Positions 24,100-34,045 of a stretch of 64,000 nt of DNA are shown here, piece by piece. The stretch spans positions 186,001-250,000 of the forward strand of contig JADJLX010000006.1 in the NCBI GenBank assembly GCA_016709865.1. The letters run 5' to 3'. The translations under genes and the position numbers were made by a program. Below the pieces are notes generated by a model. It worked only from the letters and a program-made list of their open reading frames with translations. It made no database searches and was not told the DNA's origin. Every line of letters begins with the position of its first letter. The stretch's first letter is position 1. The DNA comes from Bacteroidales bacterium. Its GTDB lineage: Bacteria; Bacteroidota; Bacteroidia; Bacteroidales; VadinHA17.

Positions 24100-25479
24100 T
24101 TATTTAATTGGCTGATCTTCAACCTCAAACATTTTTGAGAGCATACTCTTAATCTTTTCAGTCAAAGGAATTTTATCCTCTTCGGGTTCCGGGGATGTGA
24201 ATGAATCTACTGTTTCTTCTTCCTCCTCTTTCACCACTGCTTCCACATGTTTTACCTGTTCAGCGACCTTTGGTTTTGAATACTCTTCAGCACTGCCCGC
24301 ATTGAATGTTTTCTTATATGTCTCAAGATATTCAAAGCCACGCATAATAAGACCAACGCTTGTTGCGTACATTGGCTGGTTAATCTCATTCCTGGCACTG
24401 CCGGCAAGATGCTCGTTTGGCAAGCCTATCCTGACATCCATCGCTGTTTTGAATTTCATCAGCTGAGGAAGATGCTTCAGCATTGCACCACCACCGGTTA
24501 CAACAACTCCGGCAGCCAGTTTATCTGCATAGCCTGAATTCTGAATTTCGAAATTTACAGCATCGATTATCTCTTCCATTCTCGACTGGATGATATAAGC
24601 CAGGCTCTTGAATGAGATCTCTTTTGGCTCCCTGCCGCTTATCCCGGGTATAGAAACAACCTTATCATCAGGAGCAATGTCACCAAGAGCTGAGCCATAC
24701 TGTATCTTAAGCTGTTCCGCATGGCGCTGAAGGATTGCGCAACCTTCCTTGATATCCTTTGTTACAACATTTCCGCCAAAAGGAATCACAGCTGTATGCC
24801 TTATAATATTATCGTAGTAAACGGCAACATCAGTTGTTCCGCCGCCGATATCAACAAGCACCACCCCTGCTTCTTTTTCGTCCTCTGTGAGCACAGCATC
24901 GGATGAAGCCAGCGGCTCAAGTATCATATCCTTAACAGTAAGGTTTACCTTACGGATACACTTCTCGATGTTTTTGGCAGCTGCAACCTGACCGATCACA
25001 ATGTGGAAATTAGCTTCAAGTCTCCTTCCGCACATTCCTATTGGACTCTTTACACCGGTCTCATTATCAACTATGAAATTCTGAGGAATGACATGAATAA
25101 TCTCTTCGCCGATATCGATATGAATCTTATGCATGTCTTCGATCAGCCTGAAGACTTCCTCCTTCTGGATCTCATCATCATAGTTATCACGGGTAATATA
25201 CCCTCGGTTCTTCATGCTTTTTATGTGCTGTCCGGCAATACCTACAAAGACCTCTGAGAACATTATACCTGAACGTTTTTGTACATCGTCCACAGTTGTC
25301 TGGATAGCGGTTACGGTCTCTTCAATATTAAGAACAACGCCCCGCTTTACTCCTTTGGAAAGAGCTTTGCTGAGTCCAAGAATTTCGATTTTCCCATTCT
25401 CGTTTTTCTTACCGACAATTGCCACAATTTTTGTGGTTCCTATGTCGATTGCTGCTACATACTGTTCCTTTTTATTCAT
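24100..25479 (-). CDS. ftsA: Cell division protein FtsA
   Basis: A 459-residue actin-like protein that tethers FtsZ to the membrane. The phosphate-1 motif AIDIGTTKIVAIVG is at 10-23, the phosphate-2 motif VLVDIGGGTTDVAVY at about 207-221, and the adenosine motif VVVTGGGAMLKHLP near 317. A long acidic linker (EEEEETVDS) leads to the amphipathic carboxyl helix LTEKIKSMLSKMFEVED, the expected membrane anchor. It is 18 bases after ftsQ and 15 before ftsZ. Confidence 0.97.
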   Translation of the reverse strand: MNKKEQYVAAIDIGTTKIVAIVGKKNENGKIEILGLSKALSKGVKRGVVLNIEETVTAIQTTVDDVQKRSGIMFSEVFVGIAGQHIKSMKNRGYITRDNYDDEIQKEEVFRLIEDMHKIHIDIGEEIIHVIPQNFIVDNETGVKSPIGMCGRRLEANFHIVIGQVAAAKNIEKCIRKVNLTVKDMILEPLASSDAVLTEDEKEAGVVLVDIGGGTTDVAVYYDNIIRHTAVIPFGGNVVTKDIKEGCAILQRHAEQLKIQYGSALGDIAPDDKVVSIPGISGREPKEISFKSLAYIIQSRMEEIIDAVNFEIQNSGYADKLAAGVVVTGGGAMLKHLPQLMKFKTAMDVRIGLPNEHLAGSARNEINQPMYATSVGLIMRGFEYLETYKKTFNAGSAEEYSKPKVAEQVKHVEAVVKEEEEETVDSFTSPEPEEDKIPLTEKIKSMLSKMFEVEDQPIK

Positions 25480-25497
25480 AAATATGGTTGTTTCTGA

Positions 25498-26277
25498 TTA
25501 TCTCTTTTTACAAACTATCTGATCTTTAAATTCAAGGTTAATAAGCGAATATTTGTTCCACCCAACTTCAGGAAGTACTTTGTCGTAAAATGCTGCCAGA
25601 TTGCGCAGTTTTCCTTCAAGGTTTTCTGTTGTTCCAAGGTGAATAAGCTGGTTGCCAACACGCGGAATCAGGTCGATCTCATCATTATTGTCAACATAGA
25701 TCTGATCGATTTGTGCCGACCAGAAGCTTTCATCCTTTATATATTCAACGAGGTAATAAATATCTTTCAGTATTGAGTTCTTAATACTGGTATCGAGAAC
25801 ACTTACCCCATTGAGCATTGCTGCACTGATATTAATATTCCCTCCGACAACATGAAGCCGAGGAGTATAAAGATTCCTTTTCCGTATGACAACACCTTCC
25901 CTGTCGACAAAAAAATCTCCGCCGCCGTCGGGCATGACTCTCATTATAGGATCGCGCTGATCAACATAAACATGCATTGTACCATCGACAGTTGTATAGA
26001 CTTCTGCTACCTTCAGTTCGCGGAGGTCATTTATCTTATCTTCAATTTCGTTGACCGACAGATCCTTAACCGGTTGCCCGAGGATTTTACCAGTAGCACT
26101 ATAAACAAGACTTAATAGTTGCTTCTTTGTAACGAAATGATAATCTGAAGAATCCTTAATGTCAATAGATATTTTACCGCAACGTACCGAATTAACAGAA
26201 CTGGCAAGGTAAACCGGAGTTATAATCAGATACAACAGCGGGATGATAAGCAATATTTTAAAAATCTTTCTCAGCAC
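25498..26277 (-). CDS. ftsQ: Cell division protein FtsQ/DivIB
   Basis: A 259-residue bitopic membrane protein: one TM segment at about 5-27, then a periplasmic region opening with a POTRA-like domain (about 36-110) and the FtsQ core. In the divisome it bridges FtsL/FtsB and regulates septal wall synthesis. Sequence conservation in this family is low, so the call rests on topology, length and the position between murC and ftsA. The start overlaps the end of murC by 7 bases. Confidence 0.88.
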   Translation of the reverse strand: MLRKIFKILLIIPLLYLIITPVYLASSVNSVRCGKISIDIKDSSDYHFVTKKQLLSLVYSATGKILGQPVKDLSVNEIEDKINDLRELKVAEVYTTVDGTMHVYVDQRDPIMRVMPDGGGDFFVDREGVVIRKRNLYTPRLHVVGGNINISAAMLNGVSVLDTSIKNSILKDIYYLVEYIKDESFWSAQIDQIYVDNNDEIDLIPRVGNQLIHLGTTENLEGKLRNLAAFYDKVLPEVGWNKYSLINLEFKDQIVCKKR

Positions 26278-27665
26278 GCTCTCTCCTTTCTTATCTTATC
26301 CTCAATTGGTTTTACAAGGGCATCTATATCACCGGCACCAATAGTAATCAGTACATCAAGTTGGTTAACATCAAGCTTCCCGGGGATATCAGTTTTTGAC
26401 AATAGTCTCTTATTCCCCGATTTCATTTTGTTTAAAATCATTTCTGACGAAACACCGGGGATCGGTTTCTCCCGGGCAGGGTATATCGGAAGCAATATTG
26501 TCTCATCAAGTACATCAAGTATTGCTGCAAAACCTTCAGCATGGTCCTGCGTCCTTGAGAAAAGGTGTGGCTGAAAAATTCCGGTGATCCTTCTTCCTTT
26601 GAAGTATTCCTTTACTGAATTGATGCAAGCCCTGATTTCTTCAGGATGGTGGGCATAATCATCAATATAGGTAAGTCCCTTAGTGTTTATCCTGATATCA
26701 AATCTTCTTTTTACACCCTGAAAAAGAAGTACCGCTTTTCTGATCTCAGATTCTGTGACTCCGCATTTAAGTGCTATTGCTATTGCGGCAATAAAATTTT
26801 CAATGTTTATTATGCCGGGGAAAGCAAAATGAATATCATTTATAACTGTTTCCGGTGTTTTAATATTGAATCTGTAATACTCTTCTGTTTGCTCAATATC
26901 AGTTGCCCTGAAGTCACAGTTTTTATCGAGTCCGTATGTAAAACAACTGACACCATCAGGCACAGTAATCTCTTTCCTTATCTTACTGTTAACTATGAGC
27001 GTGCCCCCTTTCCTGACTTTTGAACAGAAAATGTTGTATGCCTCTACCATGTTTTCACGGGTACCATAGATATCAAGATGATCTGCATCGAGCGAGGTGA
27101 CAACGGCCATAAGGGGAGTCAGACGATGAAATGATCTGTCGAATTCATCGGCCTCCATAACAGTGTATCTGCTTTCACCCAACAAAAGATTTGATCCGTA
27201 ATTCTTTGATATCCCTCCAAGAAAAGCGGAACAATCCACCGCCGACTGTTTAAGCAGATGGGCAGTCATTGTGGATACGGTTGTCTTGCCATGAGTGCCG
27301 GCAACAGCAAGAGTATCAGTATGCGCAGAGATCTCACCCAGGATCTCGGACCTTTTATATAATCTGTATCCGTTATCCCTGAAATGAGATAGGATCCTGC
27401 TCTCTGCAGGAATAGCAGGCGTATATACTATTATCACCTTATCCTTAAGTGTAGTGTTCCTGAAAAGTTCGGGTATTGAGGCAGTTTCATCGCTGTAGGA
27501 AATAATGCAGCCTGTTTCACTCAGCGAATCAGTAATCTTGCTCTCACTCCTGTCATAACCTGCAATGATATACCCTCCCTTAGAAAAATAGAGGGCCAGG
27601 GCGCTCATTCCGATTCCGCCTATACCCACAAAATAAATCCCTTCTATGTTTCTGAAATCAATCAT
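26271..27665 (-). CDS. murC: UDP-N-acetylmuramate--L-alanine ligase
   Basis: A 464-residue cytoplasmic ATP-dependent ligase that adds L-alanine to UDP-MurNAc, the first peptide step of wall precursor synthesis. The amino Rossmann motif YFVGIGGIGMSALA binds the UDP substrate; AGTHGKTTVSTM is the ATP loop; DADHLDIYG and DDYAHHPEEI are family motifs of the central and carboxyl domains. It overlaps murG by 4 bases and ftsQ by 7. Confidence 0.97.
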   Translation of the reverse strand: MIDFRNIEGIYFVGIGGIGMSALALYFSKGGYIIAGYDRSESKITDSLSETGCIISYSDETASIPELFRNTTLKDKVIIVYTPAIPAESRILSHFRDNGYRLYKRSEILGEISAHTDTLAVAGTHGKTTVSTMTAHLLKQSAVDCSAFLGGISKNYGSNLLLGESRYTVMEADEFDRSFHRLTPLMAVVTSLDADHLDIYGTRENMVEAYNIFCSKVRKGGTLIVNSKIRKEITVPDGVSCFTYGLDKNCDFRATDIEQTEEYYRFNIKTPETVINDIHFAFPGIINIENFIAAIAIALKCGVTESEIRKAVLLFQGVKRRFDIRINTKGLTYIDDYAHHPEEIRACINSVKEYFKGRRITGIFQPHLFSRTQDHAEGFAAILDVLDETILLPIYPAREKPIPGVSSEMILNKMKSGNKRLLSKTDIPGKLDVNQLDVLITIGAGDIDALVKPIEDKIRKERAC

Positions 27666-28774
27666 TCTCCTGCAAGCTTTATAACTTCCATTGCTATTCT
27701 TACATCAGCATCCCTGTCAGCCATTTTCACAATATTGGCTGAGAGGGCCTCTCTTTTCCTTTTATCTGAAACCAGCATAAGTGCCTCACGAACAAGTGTT
27801 TTTACAGCCTCATTATCAGGTATTAACACTGCTGCCTCTCTGTTTGAAAGTGCCTGGGCATTTTTTGTCTGATGATCCTCTGCCACGTTTGGCGAAGGGA
27901 TCAGAATGACAGGTTTGCCAACAAGGCAGAGTTCTGAAATGGTCCCTGCTCCTGCTCTCGAAACAATGATATCAGCTGCCGCATATGCAAGATCCATACG
28001 ATTTATAAATCCATAAACCGATATATTATTAGTACAGGAAACCGAAACAAGTGCTTTTACATTTTCGAAATAATGTTTTCCGGTCTGCCATAACCATTGA
28101 CAATCAGCCGTTTTCATTTTTTCCAGATTATCTGAAAGTGCATTGTTTATGGTACCAGCTCCAAGCGAGCCTCCAAGAATCAGTATAACAGGTAACCCTT
28201 TTTTAAGATTGAAAAAATTCAAAGCTTCATCTTCAATTTCTTTCAGGCTGTCAAAATTCTGACGTACAGGATTCCCGGTCTTAATAATTTTTTCTGCTGG
28301 GAAATATTTATCCATTTCATCATAAGCTACACAGATTACAGAAGCCTTTTTTGCCAGAATCTTATTTGTAACTCCCGCATAACTGTTCTGTTCCTGAATA
28401 AGTGTAGGTATCTTCATCTTTCCTGCCTGCCTTAAAACCGGTCCGCTCGCATACCCTCCAACCCCGACAACAACATCAGGCTTAAACTCTTTAATTACTT
28501 TTTTCGCCATTTTAAGGCTCTTAAAAAGCTTCAAAATGACTTTGAAATTTTTTAGAGTAAGACTTCTGTAGAGACCTGCAACAGGCAATCCGATAATCCT
28601 GTATCCTGCAGCGGGAATCTTTTCCATCTCCATTCTACCTTCTGCACCAACAAAAAGGATCTCAATCTCAGGCTCAATTTTCCTGAGAGCGTTTGCAATG
28701 GAGATAGCCGGGAAGATATGTCCTCCGGTACCGCCGCCGCTGATTATTATCCTATGATGCTTTTGCAGATTCAT
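27662..28774 (-). CDS. murG: Undecaprenyl-PP-MurNAc-pentapeptide GlcNAc transferase
   Basis: A GT28-family glycosyltransferase of about 370 residues that converts lipid I to lipid II on the inner leaflet of the membrane. The amino loop ISGGGTGGHIFPAI and the GVGGYASGPV loop are typical, and SRAGAGTISELCLVGKP with ILIPSPNVAEDHQTKNA is the UDP-GlcNAc site. The open frame reaches up to 28822, but ATG 28774 (MNLQKHHRII) places the glycine-rich loop at the usual distance and reduces the overlap with ftsW to 23 bases. Confidence 0.96.
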   Translation of the reverse strand: MNLQKHHRIIISGGGTGGHIFPAISIANALRKIEPEIEILFVGAEGRMEMEKIPAAGYRIIGLPVAGLYRSLTLKNFKVILKLFKSLKMAKKVIKEFKPDVVVGVGGYASGPVLRQAGKMKIPTLIQEQNSYAGVTNKILAKKASVICVAYDEMDKYFPAEKIIKTGNPVRQNFDSLKEIEDEALNFFNLKKGLPVILILGGSLGAGTINNALSDNLEKMKTADCQWLWQTGKHYFENVKALVSVSCTNNISVYGFINRMDLAYAAADIIVSRAGAGTISELCLVGKPVILIPSPNVAEDHQTKNAQALSNREAAVLIPDNEAVKTLVREALMLVSDKRKREALSANIVKMADRDADVRIAMEVIKLAGE

Positions 28775-29966
28775 AAATCTTTTCTCCTTCATCATTCTTT
28801 TCCTCTTCAGGAAGCTCTTCATTTTTTATTCTTGCATTCACTACCCTGCTTACACTAAGTATAGCGCCAATTGAAAAACTCATCATCAGAACAGAGGTTC
28901 GTCCCCAACTCACCATTGGCAGAGTCTGCCCGGTTACAGGGAATAATCCAACCGCAACAAGCATATTAAGAATAGCCTGAACCACGATCATAATTATCAA
29001 TCCCATAACCATATAGGCCGGGAAAGCAGTCTCGCACTTTTTTGCAATTGTAATGCCCCTGAACAATAAGATCATGTACGCCAGAATTAGCGGGATAGCG
29101 CCAAATATCAAACCGTATTCTTCAATTATAATTGCAAAAATGAAGTCGGAATTTGACTGCGGCAGCATGTTTCGCTGAGTACTTTTACCGGGAGCTTTTC
29201 CAAAAAGACCACCTGTTGAAATAGCAATCTTTGCCTGATTCGACTGGTAATCGCCATCCGGATCCTCCTTTCCTGAAAAGTAGTTCTCGATTCTGTTCTT
29301 CCATACTTCCACCCTGTTGGATTTCATCACAACTGTAAGAACCATTGCAAAGAGAACTATTGCAACCACTGCAATCCCGATGTAAGCAAGCAAAAACTTA
29401 AATGGCACCCTTCCGATAAACAGAATTATTATACTGATGCCGAATATCATCACTGCTGTTGAAAGGTTCTCGGGCATTATCAGACCGCAGATTACAGCGA
29501 CAGGAATCATGAAATATTTTGAAACAAGCATAAAATCATTCAGTTCGTTCTGGTATTTAGCCAGCGACCTGGCCAGGTAGATCACGAGTGCCACTTTTGC
29601 AACATCTGATGTCTGCAAACTGATTCCGATGCCCGGGATAACAAGCCATCGTGTGGCTTCATTTACTCTCGATCCAAAAACAAAGGTCAGCACCAGCAAT
29701 CCAGCAGCCACTATCAGAAAGAGGCCTGCCATAGAAAAATAAATTCTGTAAGGAAGGTAATGGACCACAACAATTATAACCAGACTGAGCACAAGCATGA
29801 TAAACTGGGTCCTTAGAAAATATGTTGTGTTACCGCCATAACTTCTGAACGCCACACCAACTGAAGAACTGTAAACTGCAAGGAGGGAATAGATCATAAA
29901 AAGAGCCACAAGACCCCAAATTGCCTTGTCACCTTTGAATGTTTTTGTTAACCAGCCCTGCTGCAT
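28752..29966 (-). CDS. ftsW: Lipid II polymerase FtsW (SEDS family)
   Basis: A 404-residue polytopic protein with about ten TM segments. SEDS signatures are visible: PEDLSTA-type sequence MPENLSTAVMIF in the middle, QSNSDFIFAIIIEEYGLIFG in the large loop region, and GQTLPMVSWGRTSVLMM near the end. FtsW is the septal glycosyltransferase working with its cognate class B penicillin-binding protein, probably the ftsI product encoded in this cluster. It starts 12 bases after murD and overlaps murG at its end. Confidence 0.95.
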   Translation of the reverse strand: MQQGWLTKTFKGDKAIWGLVALFMIYSLLAVYSSSVGVAFRSYGGNTTYFLRTQFIMLVLSLVIIVVVHYLPYRIYFSMAGLFLIVAAGLLVLTFVFGSRVNEATRWLVIPGIGISLQTSDVAKVALVIYLARSLAKYQNELNDFMLVSKYFMIPVAVICGLIMPENLSTAVMIFGISIIILFIGRVPFKFLLAYIGIAVVAIVLFAMVLTVVMKSNRVEVWKNRIENYFSGKEDPDGDYQSNQAKIAISTGGLFGKAPGKSTQRNMLPQSNSDFIFAIIIEEYGLIFGAIPLILAYMILLFRGITIAKKCETAFPAYMVMGLIIMIVVQAILNMLVAVGLFPVTGQTLPMVSWGRTSVLMMSFSIGAILSVSRVVNARIKNEELPEEEKNDEGEKIYESAKAS

Positions 29967-29978
29967 TTTACTACCAGA

Positions 29979-31313
29979 TTATAGATTTCTTACTGCCTGT
30001 TTAAACTGCCGTCCCCTGTCTTCATAATTCCTGAAAAGGTCAAAGCTTGCACATGCCGGAGATAATAATACTGTATCTCCCTTTTTAGCAAGGTAATAGG
30101 ATGATCTTACCGCTTCTTCCATAGACCCTGTTTCAACTATTGTTGCCACCTTGTCCTTAAATGCCTCAACTATCTTTTTATTGTCCTTACCCATGCAGAC
30201 AATAGCTTTCACCTTCTTCTTCACAACCGAAAATAATTCCGAATAGTCATTACCCTTATCAACCCCTCCGACAATCCAGACAATATCATTTTCCATACAT
30301 TCAAGAGCATACCATACAGAATTTACATTGGTAGCTTTTGAATCATTAATAAAATTTATACCGCAGACTGTTATTACCGGTTCCAGCCGGTGTTCAACGC
30401 CCTGGAAATCAGCCAGACTCTCTCTGATCACCTCTTTGCGGATATTAAGGACTTTGCCGGCAATGGCTGCAGCCATTGAGTTGTAGGTGTTGTGACGGCC
30501 TTTAAGAGCCAGTTCGTGAATGGTCATAAGGTTGGTTTTATTTGGGTAATCGATAATAATATCATTGTTTTCCACGTATGCTGCCATTCCTTCCTTAACC
30601 TCATCCGAGAAAGGGAGAAGTGTCATTTCAAAATGCTTTTTTTCCAGTTCGGCCCTGATAATCGGGTCGCCTTCCCAGTAAATCAGAGAGTCAGATTTCT
30701 TCTGATTCTGAGTTATCCTGAACTTGGAGTCAACATAATTCTGAAGTTTATAATTGTACCTGTCAAGATGATCAGGCGTAATATTCATCAGCACAGCTAT
30801 ATCAGCTTTAAATTCGTACATGCCATCAAGCTGAAAACTACTAAGCTCTATCACATAATAATCATAATCTCCTTCCGCAACAGCCATTGCAAAACTGCTT
30901 CCTACATTGCCTGTCATAGCCACATTCTTTCCTGCTTTTTTCAGAATATGTGCAATAAGGTTCGTAACTGTTGTCTTTCCGTTACTTCCTGTTATACAAA
31001 TCTTTATCCCTTTGCAATAGCGCCCTGCAAACTCAATCTCAGAAATGACAGGTATACCTTTTTCATGAAGTCGGACAATTAAAGGAGCCTTATCAGGAAT
31101 TCCGGGACTTTTAATAACCTCGTCGGCTGAGAGTATAACTGACTCACTGTGTTTCCCTTCTTCCCAGTCGATATTGTTACTCCTTAGAATCTCCCTGTAT
31201 TTTTCCTTGATCTCGCCCATATCGGAAACAAACACGTCAAATCCATGCTTTTTTGCCAGAACTGCTGATCCTGCTCCGCTCTCTCCCGCCCCAAGAATTA
31301 CAATCTTCTTCAT
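29979..31313 (-). CDS. murD: UDP-N-acetylmuramoyl-L-alanine--D-glutamate ligase
   Basis: A 444-residue cytoplasmic Mur ligase adding D-glutamate to UDP-MurNAc-L-Ala. It opens with the UDP-binding ILGAGESGAGSAVLA, has the ATP loop ITGSNGKTTVTN near 109, the NITPDHLDRY motif, FINDSKATN near 320 (typical of MurD), and ends with LLSPACASFDLFRNYEDRG, also diagnostic of MurD. It is separated from mraY by 4 bases and from ftsW by 12. Confidence 0.97.
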   Translation of the reverse strand: MKKIVILGAGESGAGSAVLAKKHGFDVFVSDMGEIKEKYREILRSNNIDWEEGKHSESVILSADEVIKSPGIPDKAPLIVRLHEKGIPVISEIEFAGRYCKGIKICITGSNGKTTVTNLIAHILKKAGKNVAMTGNVGSSFAMAVAEGDYDYYVIELSSFQLDGMYEFKADIAVLMNITPDHLDRYNYKLQNYVDSKFRITQNQKKSDSLIYWEGDPIIRAELEKKHFEMTLLPFSDEVKEGMAAYVENNDIIIDYPNKTNLMTIHELALKGRHNTYNSMAAAIAGKVLNIRKEVIRESLADFQGVEHRLEPVITVCGINFINDSKATNVNSVWYALECMENDIVWIVGGVDKGNDYSELFSVVKKKVKAIVCMGKDNKKIVEAFKDKVATIVETGSMEEAVRSSYYLAKKGDTVLLSPACASFDLFRNYEDRGRQFKQAVRNL

Positions 31314-31317
31314 TTCA

Positions 31318-32574
31318 TTACCTGATCTTAAGTGTCACAATACTTAATACTGCAAGTATTATTGCAACTATCCAGAACCGTGTGACAATCTTCGGTTCGG
31401 GAAAACCTTTTTTCTGATAGTGATGATGGAGCGGAGCCATAAGAAACACCCTTCTCCCAACACCATATTTCTTTTTAGTTCGCTTAAACCATGCCACCTG
31501 AATCATAACCGAAAGGTTTTCTGCCAGAAATATTCCGCACAGAATTGGAATTAAAAGTTCCTTTCTGATTATGATCGCAAATACCGCAATTATGCCTCCC
31601 AGAGCAAGACTACCGGTATCTCCCATAAATACTTGGGCAGGAAATGAATTATACCAGAGGAAGCCGATTGTAGCTCCGATAAATGCTGCTGCAAATATTA
31701 CAAGCTCTTCAGAGCCCGGTATATACATTATTTTAAGATAACTGGCATAGATAACGTTACTGGAGACATAAGCCAGAATTGCCAGTGCTACTCCCACAAT
31801 TGCAGATGTACCTGTGGCAAGACCATCGAGACCGTCGGTAAGATTAGCCCCGTTGGAAACAGATGTAAGAATGAATATTACAATAATTACAAATACAAGC
31901 CAGGTCCATGGCTGACGACTTTCCTCCTTAATAAATCCAACAAGCCATGAGTAATCGAATTCATTGTTTTTAATGAAAGGGATTGTGGTTTTGGTTGACT
32001 TTCTTTCCATCGAGACTTCCTGCTGTGAGGCAAAAGATGCGCCCGGATCAAGAAGTTCAGTCTTCTCCCTTGAAGTCAGATCGGAGACTTTTACCTTCTC
32101 CATAATTATTACATCATCGCTGAGAAACAGTGTAACTCCTACAATCAATCCAAGACCAACCTGACCTATCACCTTGAATTTTCCGGCAAGTCCCTCTTTG
32201 TTCTTTTTGAATATTTTGATATAATCATCAAGAAATCCAATCAACCCTAACCATACTGTCGTCAGCAGCATAAGGATCACATACACGTTGTCAAGCCTCG
32301 CGAAAAGCAGGGTAGGAATAATAATTGAAGCAAGAATAATTATTCCTCCCATTGAAGGAGTACCTTTTTTCTGGTATTGCCCTTCGAGGCCAAGATCCCT
32401 CACAACTTCACCTACCTGCTTCTTCTGAAGCAGAAGGATAATTCTTTTTCCGATTAATAATGATATAATGAGGGAAGTTATGATAGCCATAGCTGACCTG
32501 AAGGAGATATATGTAAACATACCCGCCCCGGGAACATTCAGTTTATCAAGCCATTGAAATAAATAATATAGCAT
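31318..32574 (-). CDS. mraY: Phospho-N-acetylmuramoyl-pentapeptide transferase
   Basis: A 418-residue polytopic membrane enzyme that links phospho-MurNAc-pentapeptide to undecaprenyl phosphate, forming lipid I. Motifs: KKGTPSMGG, the aspartate-rich [35 protein letters not shown] and the histidine-rich [12 protein letters not shown]. Between the motif DDYIKI and TTIPF a soluble loop of about 60 residues (about 150-210) makes the protein longer than the 360-residue enterobacterial form; such an insertion is usual in Bacteroidota. It lies 11 bases after murE. Confidence 0.97.
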   Translation of the reverse strand: MLYYLFQWLDKLNVPGAGMFTYISFRSAMAIITSLIISLLIGKRIILLLQKKQVGEVVRDLGLEGQYQKKGTPSMGGIIILASIIIPTLLFARLDNVYVILMLLTTVWLGLIGFLDDYIKIFKKNKEGLAGKFKVIGQVGLGLIVGVTLFLSDDVIIMEKVKVSDLTSREKTELLDPGASFASQQEVSMERKSTKTTIPFIKNNEFDYSWLVGFIKEESRQPWTWLVFVIIVIFILTSVSNGANLTDGLDGLATGTSAIVGVALAILAYVSSNVIYASYLKIMYIPGSEELVIFAAAFIGATIGFLWYNSFPAQVFMGDTGSLALGGIIAVFAIIIRKELLIPILCGIFLAENLSVMIQVAWFKRTKKKYGVGRRVFLMAPLHHHYQKKGFPEPKIVTRFWIVAIILAVLSIVTLKIR

Positions 32575-32585
32575 CTTCTATTCTT

Positions 32586-34043
32586 TTACTTCAGTAATAA
32601 TGCGTTTCTTAGTTCCTCCCTGTCGTCGAAGTGATGTTTCACACCCATTACTTCCTGGTAGGTTTCATGACCTTTACCTGCAACAAGTATTACATCGCCC
32701 TTTTCTGCCAGCATCACGGCTGTTCTGATAGCTTCACGCCTGTCTGCAATTCGAAGTGTTTTTCTTTTCAGGTCCGGCGTTATACCAGCCTCCATATCGT
32801 TAAGAATCATCTCAGGATCTTCTGTTCTCGGATTATCAGATGTGAGAATAACTTTATTGCTGCCTTCGGCAGATATTGCTGCCATTTTTGGCCGCTTGGT
32901 CTTATCCCTGTCTCCGCCGGCACCAACCACCGTAATAAGCTGAACACCACCTTCTCTGATCTTGTTTATTGTATCAATTACATTCAGAAGAGCATCCGGT
33001 GTGTGTGCATAATCAACAAGTCCTGAGATCCCATTCTCTGATTTAACAACCTCCAGCCTTCCTGCAACAGAGCGCAGATCGCTTAAAATTGTAAGGATCT
33101 CCTTTTTAGAGGCGCCCAGAAGTTCAGATGCTGCATATACTGCCAACAGGTTGGATGCATTGAAGTCACCTATAAACCTTGTCCAGACTTCTTCACCCTG
33201 GATCCTCAAACCCATACCTTCAAAGCTCTGTTCAATAATGCCGCACCTGTAATCTGCCATTCCTCTGACAGAGAATGTATAAGGCCGGGCCTTGCAGTTT
33301 TGAAGCATCACCCTTCCGTTTCTGTCATCAGCATTTACCAGGGCAAATGCCCCCGCAGATAATGAATCAAAGAAACTCTTCTTTGCTGCCAGGTAGTTGT
33401 CGAAAGTTTTATGATAATCGAGATGATCGTGTGTAAGGTTTGTGAAGATCGCCCCATCGAAATTCAGTCCGGCTATCCGCTTCTGATCTGCCGAGTGTGA
33501 GCTTACCTCCATGAATGCATAGTCGCACCCTTCACTAACCATTTCTGATAAAATTCTGTTTAGCTGAACAGGATCGGGAGTAGTGTGAGTTGCAGGAAGT
33601 TCCTTTCCGTTTATATAATTACAAACTGTTGAAAAGAGCCCGCATTTATATCCCAGACCGATAAACATTCTGTAAAGCAGAGTTGCGATTGTTGTTTTGC
33701 CGTTAGTTCCGGTTACACCAACAAGTTTAAGAGAAGACGATGGATTACCATAGAAATTTGAAGCTGCCACTCCGAGAGCTTTTGCAGAGTCAGCCACTTT
33801 AATCCAGCAGATCTTTTTATCATGATTAGAGGGAACTATCTCACAAATGATGGCAGCAGCACCCGATTTAATTGTGGACTCAATAAATTCGTGGCCATCA
33901 GATTTCTGACCCCTCACCGCGACAAAAAGAGTACCTGGAGTAACATTTCTTGAGTCAAATTCAATACCTGAGACGGGACTGCCCAGGTCTCCCGTTACAC
34001 TGATTACATCAACACCTTTTAATATTTCTTCAATCCTGATCAT
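32586..34043 (-). CDS. murE: UDP-MurNAc-tripeptide synthetase
   Basis: A 485-residue Mur ligase adding the third amino acid of the stem peptide. ATP loop VTGTNGKTTIATLL near 111, central motif NLTHDHLDYH, and DYAHTPDAL. The substrate-selecting motif reads DNPRTEDP, the form found in enzymes that use meso-diaminopimelate, so the wall is predicted to be DAP-type, as usual for the phylum. Two bases separate it from the upstream penicillin-binding protein gene. Confidence 0.97.
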   Translation of the reverse strand: MIRIEEILKGVDVISVTGDLGSPVSGIEFDSRNVTPGTLFVAVRGQKSDGHEFIESTIKSGAAAIICEIVPSNHDKKICWIKVADSAKALGVAASNFYGNPSSSLKLVGVTGTNGKTTIATLLYRMFIGLGYKCGLFSTVCNYINGKELPATHTTPDPVQLNRILSEMVSEGCDYAFMEVSSHSADQKRIAGLNFDGAIFTNLTHDHLDYHKTFDNYLAAKKSFFDSLSAGAFALVNADDRNGRVMLQNCKARPYTFSVRGMADYRCGIIEQSFEGMGLRIQGEEVWTRFIGDFNASNLLAVYAASELLGASKKEILTILSDLRSVAGRLEVVKSENGISGLVDYAHTPDALLNVIDTINKIREGGVQLITVVGAGGDRDKTKRPKMAAISAEGSNKVILTSDNPRTEDPEMILNDMEAGITPDLKRKTLRIADRREAIRTAVMLAEKGDVILVAGKGHETYQEVMGVKHHFDDREELRNALLLK

Positions 34044-34045
34044 TG

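Noticed and set aside
27662..28822. MurG starting at 28822
   Set aside because: The extra 16 residues are rich in lysine and arginine, overlap ftsW by 71 bases, and place the glycine-rich loop too far from the amino end.
30492..31082. A 196-codon plus-strand open frame opposite murD
   Set aside because: Antisense to well-conserved MurD motifs; no signal or domain in its translation.
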